Origin: Snodgrassella sp. CFCC 13594
GTDB lineage: Bacteria > Pseudomonadota > Gammaproteobacteria > Burkholderiales > Neisseriaceae
DNA length: 64,000 nucleotides
Direction: 5' to 3'
NCBI RefSeq assembly: GCF_001590725.1
Contig: NZ_LQXR01000009.1
Location: 1-64,000 of the forward strand
Shown: positions 38,223 through 48,297 of the stretch, one piece after another
Layout: each line of letters opens with the position of its first letter
Numbering within the stretch: position 1 is the stretch's first letter
Made by a program: the position numbers and the translations under genes
The notes under the pieces: model-generated
The model's input: the letters and a program-made list of their open reading frames with translations, nothing else
The model's database searches: none
Told to the model about the DNA's origin: nothing

Positions 38223-38593
38223 ATGGCACCCAATACCATCATCCTCTACCACAACCCCCGCTGCTCCAAATCACGCGCAGCACTGGCACTTTTACAGGTG
38301 CGCGACATCAAAACCAAAGTCATCCCCTACCTCACTGAGCCATTGAGCCGTGAACAAATTCAAACGTTGATCCGTCAACTTGGCATCACATCGGCGCGGG
38401 CAATGATGCGCACCAATGAGCCAGAATATCAAACACTGGATTTGGCCCATGCCGATGAAGAGAAATTGATTGGCGCATGGTGATTCACCCTATTTTGATT
38501 GAGCGTCCTATTGTGGTTTGGGGTGACCGGGCCGTCATTGGCCGCCCATTAGAAAACATCGAGGCGTTGCTGGATTCGTCATGCCAGGCATAA
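38223..38593 (+). pseudogene. arsC: ArsC/Spx-family thioredoxin-like reductase, one-base frameshift
   Basis: The frame starts with ILYHNPRCSKSRAALALL, the catalytic Cys region of glutaredoxin-type arsenate reductases, and ends early at LIGAW in a TGA. The rest of the family fold, [19 protein letters not shown] and [12 protein letters not shown], is in the next frame and ends at 38593. Restoring one base near 38476 gives a 123-residue protein of standard length with the conserved Arg of IERP. It overlaps the next gene by 13 nt. It may reduce arsenate or another substrate; no other ars gene is nearby. Confidence 0.87.
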
Positions 38594-39228
38594 ATGCGGG
38601 GCGCGGTTTTTTTTATCATCTGCGCACGGGCTTTTTTGTGAGCCTGCTGTTTGTGTTGGCGAATTATTTACTCAGTGTGGCCGAAGTCTACAACATGAGC
38701 AAACCCAAGATGCCCAGACAAGCGGATGCGGCAGTGATTCTAGGCGCAGCGGCGTGGGATAAACGACCTTCGCCAGTGTTTCGTGAGCGCATCAATCACG
38801 CCTTATATTTGTATCAAACCGGCATGGTGAAAAAATTGATTTTCACCGGTGGCACGCCGAAAGCAGGATTTATGACCGAAGCCGCAGTGGGGCGTCGTTA
38901 TGCCTTGCAGCATGGTGTAGATGCCGAAGATATTCTATATGAGAATATGTCGCGCGATACCTATCAAAACCTAGTGAATGCCAAAGCATTGGCTGATGAC
39001 AACAACATCGACAGCGTGATTATTGTGAGCGATCCATATCACATGGCTCGCGCTGCGTTCATGGCTCGTGATCTCAACATGCAGGCGCAAACATCGCCCA
39101 CCCCGACAACGCGTTTTACGGCCACCCAATCGCAATTACGCTTTTTGGCACAAGAAGCTTATTTGTTAATGGCTTATCAGTGGATGCAAACCGTGCATCG
39201 TGCCAGCACGCGGTTCCAACTCATCTAA
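38581..39228 (+). CDS. YdcF/SanA-family (DUF218) membrane-anchored protein
   Basis: 215 residues. One N-terminal membrane helix (about 12-34) precedes a DUF218 domain with [48 protein letters not shown] and [10 protein letters not shown], the conserved segments of YdcF and SanA. SanA affects envelope permeability in enterobacteria; the enzymatic function of the family is not known. It starts inside the end of the broken ArsC-like gene, so the two were likely cotranscribed. Confidence 0.88.
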   Translation: MPGINAGRGFFYHLRTGFFVSLLFVLANYLLSVAEVYNMSKPKMPRQADAAVILGAAAWDKRPSPVFRERINHALYLYQTGMVKKLIFTGGTPKAGFMTEAAVGRRYALQHGVDAEDILYENMSRDTYQNLVNAKALADDNNIDSVIIVSDPYHMARAAFMARDLNMQAQTSPTPTTRFTATQSQLRFLAQEAYLLMAYQWMQTVHRASTRFQLI

Positions 39229-39276
39229 ATAGCAGCTACAATCACACCAGACACACTTTTACAAATCGATCGCACC

Positions 39277-39288
39277 TTCAGGCAGCCT
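39277..39288 (-). repeat. DNA uptake sequence
   Basis: Exact TTCAGGCAGCCT between the YdcF-type gene and the HemJ/CopD-like gene; single copy. Confidence 0.7.
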
Positions 39289-39328
39289 GTAAACCTGTAT
39301 TTTGCGCTTTCACTCAATGGTATCTGCT

Positions 39329-39748
39329 ATGTATCTTTGGCTTAAATTTTTCCATATTGCTTTAATGTTTGCGTGGCTGATCGGTTTATTTTCATTGCCT
39401 CGGCTTATGGCCCATTTGGCCGCCACATCGCCTGGCAGTGTGGAATACCAGCGCCTATTGTTTATGGTAGAAAGACAGTGCAAGCCATTGTTGTATTTGG
39501 GTGTCCCAGCGCTCTTAGTGGGTTTGGCGATTCCGTTTGTCAATCATTGGTGGGGCCAAGGCTGGGTGCATACCGAGATTACATTGGGGGTGATTTTGTT
39601 GGGTTACAACGGGTTTTGTTGGAAATTACTGCAAGACTTTCAAGATGGCCGCAATCGTTATTCTCTTACTTGGTATCGCGGCCTCAGCACCGTGCCAGTG
39701 GTGGTGATGTTATTGGCGCTGTATTTAGCCATTTTTCAACCTTTCTGA
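39329..39748 (+). CDS. HemJ/CopD-like small membrane protein
   Basis: 139 residues from the ATG at 39329 (ATG at 39317 and further upstream are alternatives). Four membrane helices are visible. MYLWLKFFHIALMFAWLIG, LFSLPRLM, MVERQCKPLL and the terminal WYRGLSTVPVVVMLL align by eye with HemJ, the cofactor-dependent protoporphyrinogen oxidase. However, residues usually conserved there differ: YH is YN before the third-helix Cys, and the NE-x-P of the last helix is STVP. It could be a divergent HemJ or a CopD-family relative; hemL is two genes downstream. The protein is 8 nt from the next gene. Confidence 0.7.
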   Translation: MYLWLKFFHIALMFAWLIGLFSLPRLMAHLAATSPGSVEYQRLLFMVERQCKPLLYLGVPALLVGLAIPFVNHWWGQGWVHTEITLGVILLGYNGFCWKLLQDFQDGRNRYSLTWYRGLSTVPVVVMLLALYLAIFQPF

Positions 39749-39755
39749 ATAAACG

Positions 39756-40229
39756 ATGGCTTTAGAAATTGAACGTCGGTTTTTAGTCAATGGCACAGAA
39801 TGGAAAACGCTGGCTACACCGCAGTTATTGCAACAAGGCTATTTAAAACTCAACGCTGAAAATGATATTCGTGTACGCATTATTGATGATGAGGCGTGGA
39901 TTACCATCAAAAAAAGGCGTACTGACGTATCACGCTGGGAATTCGAATACCCCATTCCAGTAGCCGATGCCAAAGCCATGCTGGCACAATTATGCACCCA
40001 GCAATTGAGCAAACGTCGCTATCGTGTCTGCTATCACCAGCAGTTTTTTGACATAGACGAATATATGGGCAATCAATCACCTTTAATACTGGCTGAAATC
40101 GAATTGACCAGCGAAAATACCCTCATTGAACCACCCCCTTGGTTGGGTACGGAAGTCACACACGATGAATGCTTTCAGTTGGCTTATTTAAGCCAGCACC
40201 CTTATGCCACTTGGTCTGACCCAGCATAA
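39756..40229 (+). CDS. CYTH-domain protein (triphosphate tunnel type)
   Basis: 157 residues, a single CYTH domain. The ExExK signature appears as EIERR at 4-8, with Arg in place of the Lys. The tunnel strands follow: [43 protein letters not shown] and LILAEIEL. Members hydrolyse inorganic triphosphate or bind polyphosphate-like ligands. It starts 8 nt after the HemJ-like gene, so the two share a transcript. Confidence 0.88.
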   Translation: MALEIERRFLVNGTEWKTLATPQLLQQGYLKLNAENDIRVRIIDDEAWITIKKRRTDVSRWEFEYPIPVADAKAMLAQLCTQQLSKRRYRVCYHQQFFDIDEYMGNQSPLILAEIELTSENTLIEPPPWLGTEVTHDECFQLAYLSQHPYATWSDPA

Positions 40230-40281
40230 ACTCAACCACTGGGTCATCATTCACACAGCAATAACGAACAAGGATTGTGTT

Positions 40282-41568
40282 ATGGATCGCAACGAAGCAC
40301 TATTTCAGGCTGCCAAAAAGGTGATTCCTGGTGGCGTTAATTCCCCTGTACGTGCCTTTGGCAGTGTTGGTGGTGTCCCTCGCTTTATCCACAAAGCCAA
40401 AGATGCCTGTGTATGGGATGAAGACGGCAACCAATACATTGACTATGTGTGTTCTTGGGGCCCAGCTATTGTTGGCCATGCCCATCCTGAGGTAGTGGAC
40501 GCGGTGCGCGAAGCCGCATTGGGCGGTTTGTCCTTTGGTGCGCCCACCGAAGGAGAAGTGCGCATTGCTGAAGAAATTGTGAAACTGATGCCAAGCGTAG
40601 AGCAATTACGGCTGGTCAGCTCTGGCACCGAAGCCACCATGAGCGCCATTCGTCTGGCCAGAGGCTACACAGGCCGTGACAACATCATTAAATTTGAAGG
40701 CTGCTACCATGGCCACTCCGACAGTTTATTGGTGAAGGCAGGCTCCGGTCTACTGACATTTGGCCACCCCAGCTCAGCCGGTGTACCAGAAGACTTCACC
40801 CGTCACACATTGGTTTTGCCTTACAACGATGTGGCGGCCCTAACGCAAACGTTTGCCGAGCAAGGTGACAGTATTGCCTGCGTGATTGTGGAGCCGATTG
40901 CCGGCAACATGAACATGGTGCAAGCGTCAACAGAATTTGTACGCGCTTTGCGATCGCTCACCGAAGCACACGGCGCCGTATTAATTTACGATGAAGTCAT
41001 GACTGGATTTCGAGTGGCTTTGGGCGGCGCTCAAGCCCTGCATGGTGTCACACCCGATTTAACCACTATGGGTAAAGTGATTGGCGGCGGCATGCCCATG
41101 GCCGCTTTTGGTGGTCGAGCCGACATTATGGCATGCATTTCCCCACTGGGCGGGGTGTATCAAGCCGGTACCCTTTCAGGCAACCCTTTGGCTGTAGCAG
41201 CTGGTTTAAAAACCTTGGAAATCATTCAGCGCCCCGGTTTTTATGAAACCTTAACGGCTCGTACCCAAGAACTCTGCAAAGGTTTAAAAGCGGCTGCGGA
41301 AGAATTGGAGCTACCGTTTAGTGCACAAGGTGTCGGCGGTATGTTTGGCTTTTATTTCATGAATGACCTGCCGCACAGCTTCGTTGATATGCAACGCAAC
41401 AATACTGAACACTTCAAATTATTTTTCCATGGCATGCTGCGCCGCGGTGTGGCTTTCGCGCCATCCGGCTTTGAAGCCAGCTTTATGTCAGCTGCGCACA
41501 CCTCCGAGCACATCGCCGACACACTGGGCACAGCCGCCGATGTATTCACAGAAATGGTGCGTGGCTAA
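40282..41568 (+). CDS. hemL: Glutamate-1-semialdehyde 2,1-aminomutase
   Basis: 428 residues from the ATG at 40282; AAGGAT lies 6 nt upstream. Makes 5-aminolevulinate in the C5 pathway of heme synthesis, feeding hemC-hemE elsewhere in this window. [17 protein letters not shown] at the N-terminus and the PLP lysine in [18 protein letters not shown] are diagnostic and separate it from ArgD-type enzymes. No oddities are seen. Confidence 0.97.
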   Translation: MDRNEALFQAAKKVIPGGVNSPVRAFGSVGGVPRFIHKAKDACVWDEDGNQYIDYVCSWGPAIVGHAHPEVVDAVREAALGGLSFGAPTEGEVRIAEEIVKLMPSVEQLRLVSSGTEATMSAIRLARGYTGRDNIIKFEGCYHGHSDSLLVKAGSGLLTFGHPSSAGVPEDFTRHTLVLPYNDVAALTQTFAEQGDSIACVIVEPIAGNMNMVQASTEFVRALRSLTEAHGAVLIYDEVMTGFRVALGGAQALHGVTPDLTTMGKVIGGGMPMAAFGGRADIMACISPLGGVYQAGTLSGNPLAVAAGLKTLEIIQRPGFYETLTARTQELCKGLKAAAEELELPFSAQGVGGMFGFYFMNDLPHSFVDMQRNNTEHFKLFFHGMLRRGVAFAPSGFEASFMSAAHTSEHIADTLGTAADVFTEMVRG

Positions 41569-41593
41569 TGCCAAAGTAGCCACGCCCAAAATT

Positions 41594-41659
41594 GTTTTCA
41601 GGCAACCCAAAGGCTGCCTGAAAACACCGAAACCGCAAGCCCAGATAGGCTTGCGGTTT
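41594..41659. terminator. Tandem stems between convergent hemL and PhoX genes
   Basis: First stem: a DUS-like inverted pair at 41594-41625, with one arm degenerate. Second stem: AAACCGCAAGCC, 6-base loop, GGCTTGCGGTTT at 41630-41659, a perfect 12-bp stem. Both can act on either strand; the genes converge here. Confidence 0.85.
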
Positions 41660-41677
41660 GCTATTGATAATGCAACA

Positions 41678-43660
41678 TTAACTACCGATTACACCTCCAT
41701 CATCTTTGGTGATGACCACCGTAGAAGCACGTGGCCGCCCACCTTTAGGACCATCTGGCCAACTAGAAACTGCCTGCGGATGAGCTGGATCGGAATCGCC
41801 TTCTTTGGGCTCGCCCGGATGCTGAATATTCACAAACAATGTTTTATTGTCGGGCGCAAAAGCAATCCCAGTAATTTCACACCCATTGGGCCCTGTTAAG
41901 AAACGACGGAACTCATTACTACCCGGGATGGTGGCCACCATTTGATTATTGCCCAAACCCGCATACTCATCCATATTTAAGGTAGAGGTAGACACATCTG
42001 TTTGAATCCACAATACCCCGCGGTGATCAAAACTCAGACCGTCTGGGCTACCAAATTCGGCGCCTTTCATGCTGCCTTTAAAGCGCGCATCTTGAGTATC
42101 ATGTCGGCCAGCCAGCACCAGAATATCCCAGTTAAACGAACCCGCCGTGGGATTGCCTTGTTTTTCTTGCCAATGCATGATGTGGCCAAACAAATTTTTA
42201 GCGCGCGGATTGGCCGCGTCTACACCAGGTTTGCCTTCGCTACCCCGTTGGCTGTTGTTGGTTAAGGTGCAATACACGCTGCCTGCACGATACGGATCGA
42301 CAGCTATCCATTCCGGACGATCCATTTTGGTGGCACCCACCACATCTGCAGCCATACGTGTTTTCACCAGCAATTCACCTTGATCGGCAAACCCATTTTC
42401 AGCAGTCAGCTTGCCTTCACCCTGTACCAAAGGCAACCAGTCGCCACTGCCATCTTCATTAAACCGGGCAACATACAGCACGCCCTCAGTGAGCAGGCGC
42501 TTGTTGGCCGCACGGTTACCCGGCTGATAAGGCTGTTTGCTGATGAATTTATAAATATATTCGAAGCGCTGATCATCCCCCATATACACCACCACACGGT
42601 TGTCTGGGGCCAGCGTGACTGCTGCGCCTTCGTGTTTAAATCGGCCCAAAGCAGTGTGTTTGATGGGTGTAGATTGGGGATCATAAGGATCGATTTCCAC
42701 GACCCAGCCAAATCGGTTCGGCTCATTCGGGGTGGCACTGGTATTAAACCGAGCATCTTGCTCATTCCAACGATACACTTCATCTTTGGTACCGATACCA
42801 TAGCGTTTTTCCAATGCAGTGGGCGTTGTTCGCGTGGTAAAAATATCAGCCCAGTTTTCTTCGCACGTTAAGTAAGTCCCCCACGGTGTTTCACCGTTGG
42901 CACAATTTTGCATTGTCCCCAAAATGGTTTCGGCACGAGGATCTGCCGCCGTTTTCAGCAAAGTATGATTACGGCCAGGGCCGGAAATGCTCATGGGCGT
43001 ATTGGCAGTAATACGGCGCGCATATCGAGAAGGACGCACCAGTTGCCACTGCCCGTGGGCATCTTTTTTAATTTCAACAATGGATACGCCCATGGCATTT
43101 TGTGCCTTGCGGACCTTTTCTGTGCTCCAATTAGCCGCACCATCTTTGAAAAGTAAACCATTGTCAACATATTCGTGATTCATGGCCAACAAGCCATGGT
43201 CACTGCGTTTGCTGCCCATGGGCAAAGAAAAATAAGACATGCCGTCATGGTGCATGCCTGCCTGAAAGCTTTGTTCTATTGCACTATTGGTCGCATCTGT
43301 TTTAAACGCAGGCATGCGGCCAACCAAGCCCACGGCGTCACCCCATTTGTAAAATGCCCGTGCGCTATAGCCTTTGGGCACCACCACTGTATCTTGACTG
43401 GACAAGCCAATTGCGCTGAAGCCCAAATGTTTGGCTTGACCAATATTATCGCGCGGGAATACCCCTGCTTGTGCCTCGTTGCTCAGCCATGCAGTGGGCA
43501 ATACCGCAACAGCACCGAGTGCCGTACCGGTTTGCATCAAACTGCGACGCGATAAGCGCGCCTGCCACACAGCAGACAGTGCTTGATTGCTGGATTCATT
43601 ACTGATGACATCTTCATTAATGTGTTTTAAGAGTGTTTTTTTGGTCAGTGGTTTGCCCAT
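41678..43660 (-). CDS. phoX: PhoX-family alkaline phosphatase (DUF839), Tat-exported
   Basis: 660 residues. A twin-arginine motif (RRSLMQTGTALGAVAVLP) near residue 35 precedes a hydrophobic segment and the cleavage-like site AQA. The body carries PhoX features: HDGMSYFSLP, GLLAMNHEYVD, WGTYLTCEENW, GRFKHEGAAV and SPDGLSFDHRGVLWIQTD, which in PhoX supply ligands for the Fe/Ca cluster. It releases phosphate from organic esters in the periplasm. An AAGGAT ribosome site precedes the ATG. A strong terminator lies upstream of it. Confidence 0.9.
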   Translation of the reverse strand: MGKPLTKKTLLKHINEDVISNESSNQALSAVWQARLSRRSLMQTGTALGAVAVLPTAWLSNEAQAGVFPRDNIGQAKHLGFSAIGLSSQDTVVVPKGYSARAFYKWGDAVGLVGRMPAFKTDATNSAIEQSFQAGMHHDGMSYFSLPMGSKRSDHGLLAMNHEYVDNGLLFKDGAANWSTEKVRKAQNAMGVSIVEIKKDAHGQWQLVRPSRYARRITANTPMSISGPGRNHTLLKTAADPRAETILGTMQNCANGETPWGTYLTCEENWADIFTTRTTPTALEKRYGIGTKDEVYRWNEQDARFNTSATPNEPNRFGWVVEIDPYDPQSTPIKHTALGRFKHEGAAVTLAPDNRVVVYMGDDQRFEYIYKFISKQPYQPGNRAANKRLLTEGVLYVARFNEDGSGDWLPLVQGEGKLTAENGFADQGELLVKTRMAADVVGATKMDRPEWIAVDPYRAGSVYCTLTNNSQRGSEGKPGVDAANPRAKNLFGHIMHWQEKQGNPTAGSFNWDILVLAGRHDTQDARFKGSMKGAEFGSPDGLSFDHRGVLWIQTDVSTSTLNMDEYAGLGNNQMVATIPGSNEFRRFLTGPNGCEITGIAFAPDNKTLFVNIQHPGEPKEGDSDPAHPQAVSSWPDGPKGGRPRASTVVITKDDGGVIGS

Positions 43661-43772
43661 TCGATTATCCTTACAGTGGGTTTTGTGTCTACAATTAAGC
43701 CCCGTAAGTGTACAAACCCGATGTGACAGACAAATAAAAAAATCATGACTGTTTTATGACCTTTTGATGACA

Positions 43773-43805
43773 AAAAAACCGATGGCGTCCCATCGGTTTT
43801 TTTGT
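43773..43805. terminator. Rho-independent terminator after the DUF4190-type gene
   Basis: AAAAAACCGATGG, short loop, CCATCGGTTTTTTTG: a perfect stem with A and T runs on both sides, in the gap between the DUF4190-type gene and the PhoX gene, both on the minus strand. Confidence 0.9.
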
Positions 43806-43832
43806 TGTGTCTCCCCGTCTTACTAATTTTAT

Positions 43833-44474
43833 TTACAAGCTGGCACAATAATCATTGGCTTCGCGAGGAATTTTCCCTGCACACGCCCATTGCATTTTCT
43901 TGCCAGCTTGAACCGACATCAATAATAAAGGCTCTGAGCTGCCTGAACGCGGATACGCATAAATACTACCTTGACGAATATCGATTTTTTGCCAATATTT
44001 TTGCTCTTCTGGATTCAACGTCAGCGGTTCGGTCACCTCATTCAAATTCGTTCCTTTTGCAACCCGAGTTTCTACCCAAAGCGTCGCCATTTTTAATGCC
44101 GCGTCAGACCCAACATCGCTATAAACAGAGTCTTCATCATTGTCCGTTTTCTGGGTAGCCATGTGTTGCTTGGCCAGAGCGGTATATTGCTGATAATACG
44201 ATATGCTCCAGTACCCCAAAAATAGGGTCAATATCAAGGCCAAATACCCCAAAAGCAATCCAGCCAAAGCCAGGCCTCCGCGGCCGGCTCCTTTTTTTGC
44301 CTTTGCTCGACCCATATGCCCCGTGATGATGGCCAGCAAAGAGCCTATTAGTGGCAGCACCAAGAAACCCAGAATACCAAATATCAAACTCAATAATGCT
44401 GGCGTATTGGATTTGGGTTGACTGTTTTGGTTGGATGTTACTGCTGCTGTCTTGGGCAATACCAGTTTCCCCAT
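43833..44474 (-). CDS. DUF4190-type membrane protein with a pilin-like C-terminus
   Basis: 213 residues from the ATG at 44474 (GGGGG 5 nt upstream). Residues about 24-90 hold two membrane helices separated by GHMGRAKAKKGAGRGGLALAG, the pattern of DUF4190. The C-terminal ~100 residues look exported: LKMATLWVETRVAKGTNLNEV and the end WACAGKIPREANDYC resemble the C-terminal part of type IV pilins, with Trp-x-Cys and a final Cys that could pair. The combination suggests a membrane-anchored protein displaying a pilin-like domain; the function is unknown. It is a single gene between two terminators. Confidence 0.7.
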   Translation of the reverse strand: MGKLVLPKTAAVTSNQNSQPKSNTPALLSLIFGILGFLVLPLIGSLLAIITGHMGRAKAKKGAGRGGLALAGLLLGYLALILTLFLGYWSISYYQQYTALAKQHMATQKTDNDEDSVYSDVGSDAALKMATLWVETRVAKGTNLNEVTEPLTLNPEEQKYWQKIDIRQGSIYAYPRSGSSEPLLLMSVQAGKKMQWACAGKIPREANDYCASL

Positions 44475-44627
44475 AATTTCCCCCTTTAAAATATACAACT
44501 AAATTTCAGTAGCTATCCAAACATGAAAAGCAATTCATATTCCATCTTTCCCCATTACTTTGCGATGCATCACAAAATTATTTAAATCGTTGTTATCAAA
44601 TAAATAAAATATATTTTATTGGCTCAT

Positions 44628-44660
44628 AAAAAAATCGCTTCCTTATGGAAGCGATTTTTT
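44628..44660. terminator. Rho-independent terminator of groS-groL
   Basis: AAAAAATCGCTTCC, 4-base loop, GGAAGCGATTTTTT: a perfect stem with T runs on both strands, 19 nt past the groL stop. Confidence 0.93.
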
Positions 44661-44678
44661 AGGTCAGTTTAAGGCAGA

Positions 44679-46340
<1,662 letters not shown>

Positions 46341-46393
46341 TCAATATAGATATAGTTCATCCGGGTTGCCTGAAAGCAACTCAGTATCACAGG

Positions 46394-46681
46394 TTATTCG
46401 ACAATACCGAAGATGTCTTCTTCACGCATAACCAGCAGCTCCTCACCATCCACTTTAACGGACTGACCGCTGTATTTGCCGAAAATCACTTTGTCACCTA
46501 CTTTAACGTCCAATTTTTGGCGTTCACCGTTTTCCAACAGTTTGCCATTACCCACCGCCAACACTTCACCCATATCTGGTTTTTCGGCAGCAGCACCTGG
46601 TAAAACGATACCAGAAGCAGTTTTTTCTTCAGCTTCCAAACGTTTCACAACCACACGGTCATTCAAAGGACGAATAGTCAT
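46394..46681 (-). CDS. groS: 10 kDa chaperonin GroES
   Basis: 95 residues from the ATG at 46681. Co-chaperonin lid of Gro[22 protein letters not shown] and the mobile-loop segment [19 protein letters not shown] are typical. A GGAG ribosome site (GTGGAGAATCG) precedes the ATG. In the leader a short hairpin (GTGC-GAAA-GCAC) lies about 20 nt before the start. First gene of the groSL operon. Confidence 0.98.
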   Translation of the reverse strand: MTIRPLNDRVVVKRLEAEEKTASGIVLPGAAAEKPDMGEVLAVGNGKLLENGERQKLDVKVGDKVIFGKYSGQSVKVDGEELLVMREEDIFGIVE

Positions 46682-46790
46682 GTTTCGATTCTCCACAATG
46701 TTCGTGCTTTCGCACATTCAAGTTGGTTAAATACAAATCCGCTTTCCACCAAACAGCGAAAAACAGAGCAGCAAACTTCTTTCGCCGCTT

Positions 46791-46819
46791 TAGGTAAGGG
46801 TAGATGCAAACAATTCAAG
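46791..46819 (-). promoter_or_regulatory. Sigma-32 (RpoH) type promoter of groSL
   Basis: On the minus strand, CTTGAA (46814-46819) and CCCTTACC (46793-46800) are 13 nt apart, close to the heat-shock consensus CTTGAAA-N11-15-CCCCATNT. It lies about 110 nt upstream of groS, in line with RpoH control of groE in Neisseria. Confidence 0.75.
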
Positions 46820-46918
46820 TGCCCGCGACCATTTTTTTTTAATTGTAAAAACAATTTCTTGTTTGAAGATGATTTAGCAGAGCCTTTGTTCATACTTCTA
46901 ACACCAATCAACTAAAAC

Positions 46919-46949
46919 AAAAGACTTTCGGGATATCCGAAAGTCTTTT
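46919..46949. terminator. Rho-independent terminator of rpoE-rseA
   Basis: AAAAGACTTTCGG, 5-base loop, CCGAAAGTCTTTT: a perfect 13-bp stem with T run on the minus strand, 75 nt past the rseA stop. Confidence 0.9.
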
Positions 46950-47024
46950 CAAAACAAGCACACAATAAAACACATTAAAATCAACACACGCTACTTTATT
47001 GATTATTGATAGATACAACGCTAG

Positions 47025-47632
47025 TTAAGGTGTAGCAGTGCGTGGCGTTGCATTATCTTGTGGCTGCGCTTGTTTTTGTACGGCTGGCGTCATGCTGCTG
47101 TCACCAGAGGCAGGATTTGAAGCAGCTGTTGGCATAATGGTTGCAGCAGGAGCGACATCACTCAATGCTTGAGCGGCTTTGGGTTGAACCACTGAGTTTG
47201 AAATGGTTTCCGCAGGCGTTGATTGGGTACTGCTCACAATTGTGGTCGCATGATCAGAAGGCCAGAGCTGCCATACTGCCACGAATACTGCGGCCACGCC
47301 GCTACCGCCATCAAATACTGATAAACCGATTGGTTAGCCGCTTTGGGTAAGTTTGAGGTCACGTTATTTTTAATTGGTTTGCCAGTCACAGCAGTTTGCA
47401 TCACTGGATCTTGGACACATTGCAGCAGACTTTCGTGCAAACACGCGCGGCGAGGCTGGTCTAATGGCAATCCCATGCCTTGAGGGCGACCTTCATTCAA
47501 ACTCACCCGAATAGCATGATAAGCGTCCCATCGCTCTGAACCCACTTTATCCACAGCATCCAGTACTGCTTTTGCATCCGTCTCCCCGTCCAAGCCGGCA
47601 GACAATACTTCAAAGTATTCCTCTTGTTTCAT
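47025..47632 (-). pseudogene. rseA: Anti-sigma-E factor RseA-like protein, one-base frameshift in the membrane segment
   Basis: The frame from ATG 47632 reads MKQEEYFEVLSAGLDGETDA and on through the RseA N-terminal (sigma-binding) domain, reaching the start of a membrane helix (VYQYLMAVAA) before diverging. The rest of the helix (VAAVFVAVWQLWPSD) and a Thr/Ala/Pro-rich periplasmic tail ending at 47025 are in another frame. One base restored near 47298 gives a 202-residue protein. As written the product would keep the cytoplasmic domain but have a wrong tail. It starts 5 nt after rpoE, the usual operon. Confidence 0.85.
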
Positions 47633-47637
47633 CGATC

Positions 47638-48237
47638 TCACCACCGTTGGCCTTCTGTCGTTTCCAAAATTGGGCGTAATTCCTTTGCTATCACTTCTCG
47701 CGCCCGGAAAATGCGTGATCGGACGGTACCGATTGGGCAATGCATGACCGTTGCAATTTCCTCATAAGATAAACCTTCCAGCTCACGCAGAATAATGGCT
47801 TGACGCAAGTCTTCAGGCAACCTATCCACTACCGATTGGACTGTTTGCACGATCTCTTGATTCAGCAAATGAGATTCTGGCGTTTGCCAATCTGGTAATT
47901 GTTCCGTTAAATTCAGTTCATCACCTTCATCATTGGTCACCATCGCATTTGTTTCCAACTTCCTGCTTTGGCTGGTCAGGTAATTCTTTGCGGTATTGAT
48001 ACCAATTCGATACAACCAAGTATAAAAAGCACTGTCACCCCTAAAATTAGGCAATGCTTTATATGCTTTAATGAAAGTCTCTTGGGCAATATCCAATACT
48101 TCATGTTCATCTTTGATTAATCGACTCAACAACCGTGTCAACCGGCGCTGGTATTTACTCACCAGCAATTCAAATGCCGTCACGTCACCTTGTTGCGCCT
48201 TCTCCACCAAAGCCTGATCGATTTGTCGATCATTCAT
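47638..48237 (-). CDS. rpoE: RNA polymerase sigma-E (ECF) factor
   Basis: 199 residues. Region 2 contains DEHEVLDIAQETFIKAYKALP and RGDSAFYTWLYRIGINTAKN, and region 4 EDLRQAIILRELEGLSYEEIA with GTVRSRIFRARE, all very close to enterobacterial RpoE. It directs envelope-stress genes and is normally held by RseA, whose gene follows directly and appears broken here. The family call is firm; the regulon is inferred. Confidence 0.96.
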   Translation of the reverse strand: MNDRQIDQALVEKAQQGDVTAFELLVSKYQRRLTRLLSRLIKDEHEVLDIAQETFIKAYKALPNFRGDSAFYTWLYRIGINTAKNYLTSQSRKLETNAMVTNDEGDELNLTEQLPDWQTPESHLLNQEIVQTVQSVVDRLPEDLRQAIILRELEGLSYEEIATVMHCPIGTVRSRIFRAREVIAKELRPILETTEGQRW

Positions 48238-48297
48238 ACCAGACCTTTATCATGTTGATAGCAGCCTGAATTTATTAATAGGACAGGCTGAGAGTTA

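Larger units (their letters stand above)
46682..47024. other. Region between groS and rseA: heat-shock promoter and terminator
   Basis: 343 bases holding the groSL leader with a GTGC-GAAA-GCAC hairpin near 46702-46713, the sigma-32-type promoter, an A/T-rich stretch, and the strong terminator of the rpoE-rseA transcript. No CIRCE element (TTAGCACTC-N9-GAGTGCTAA) is seen. Confidence 0.7.

Noticed and set aside
46682-46830. CIRCE/HrcA operator at groSL
   Set aside because: No TTAGCACTC-N9-GAGTGCTAA dyad is present; the sigma-32-type promoter is the better explanation.
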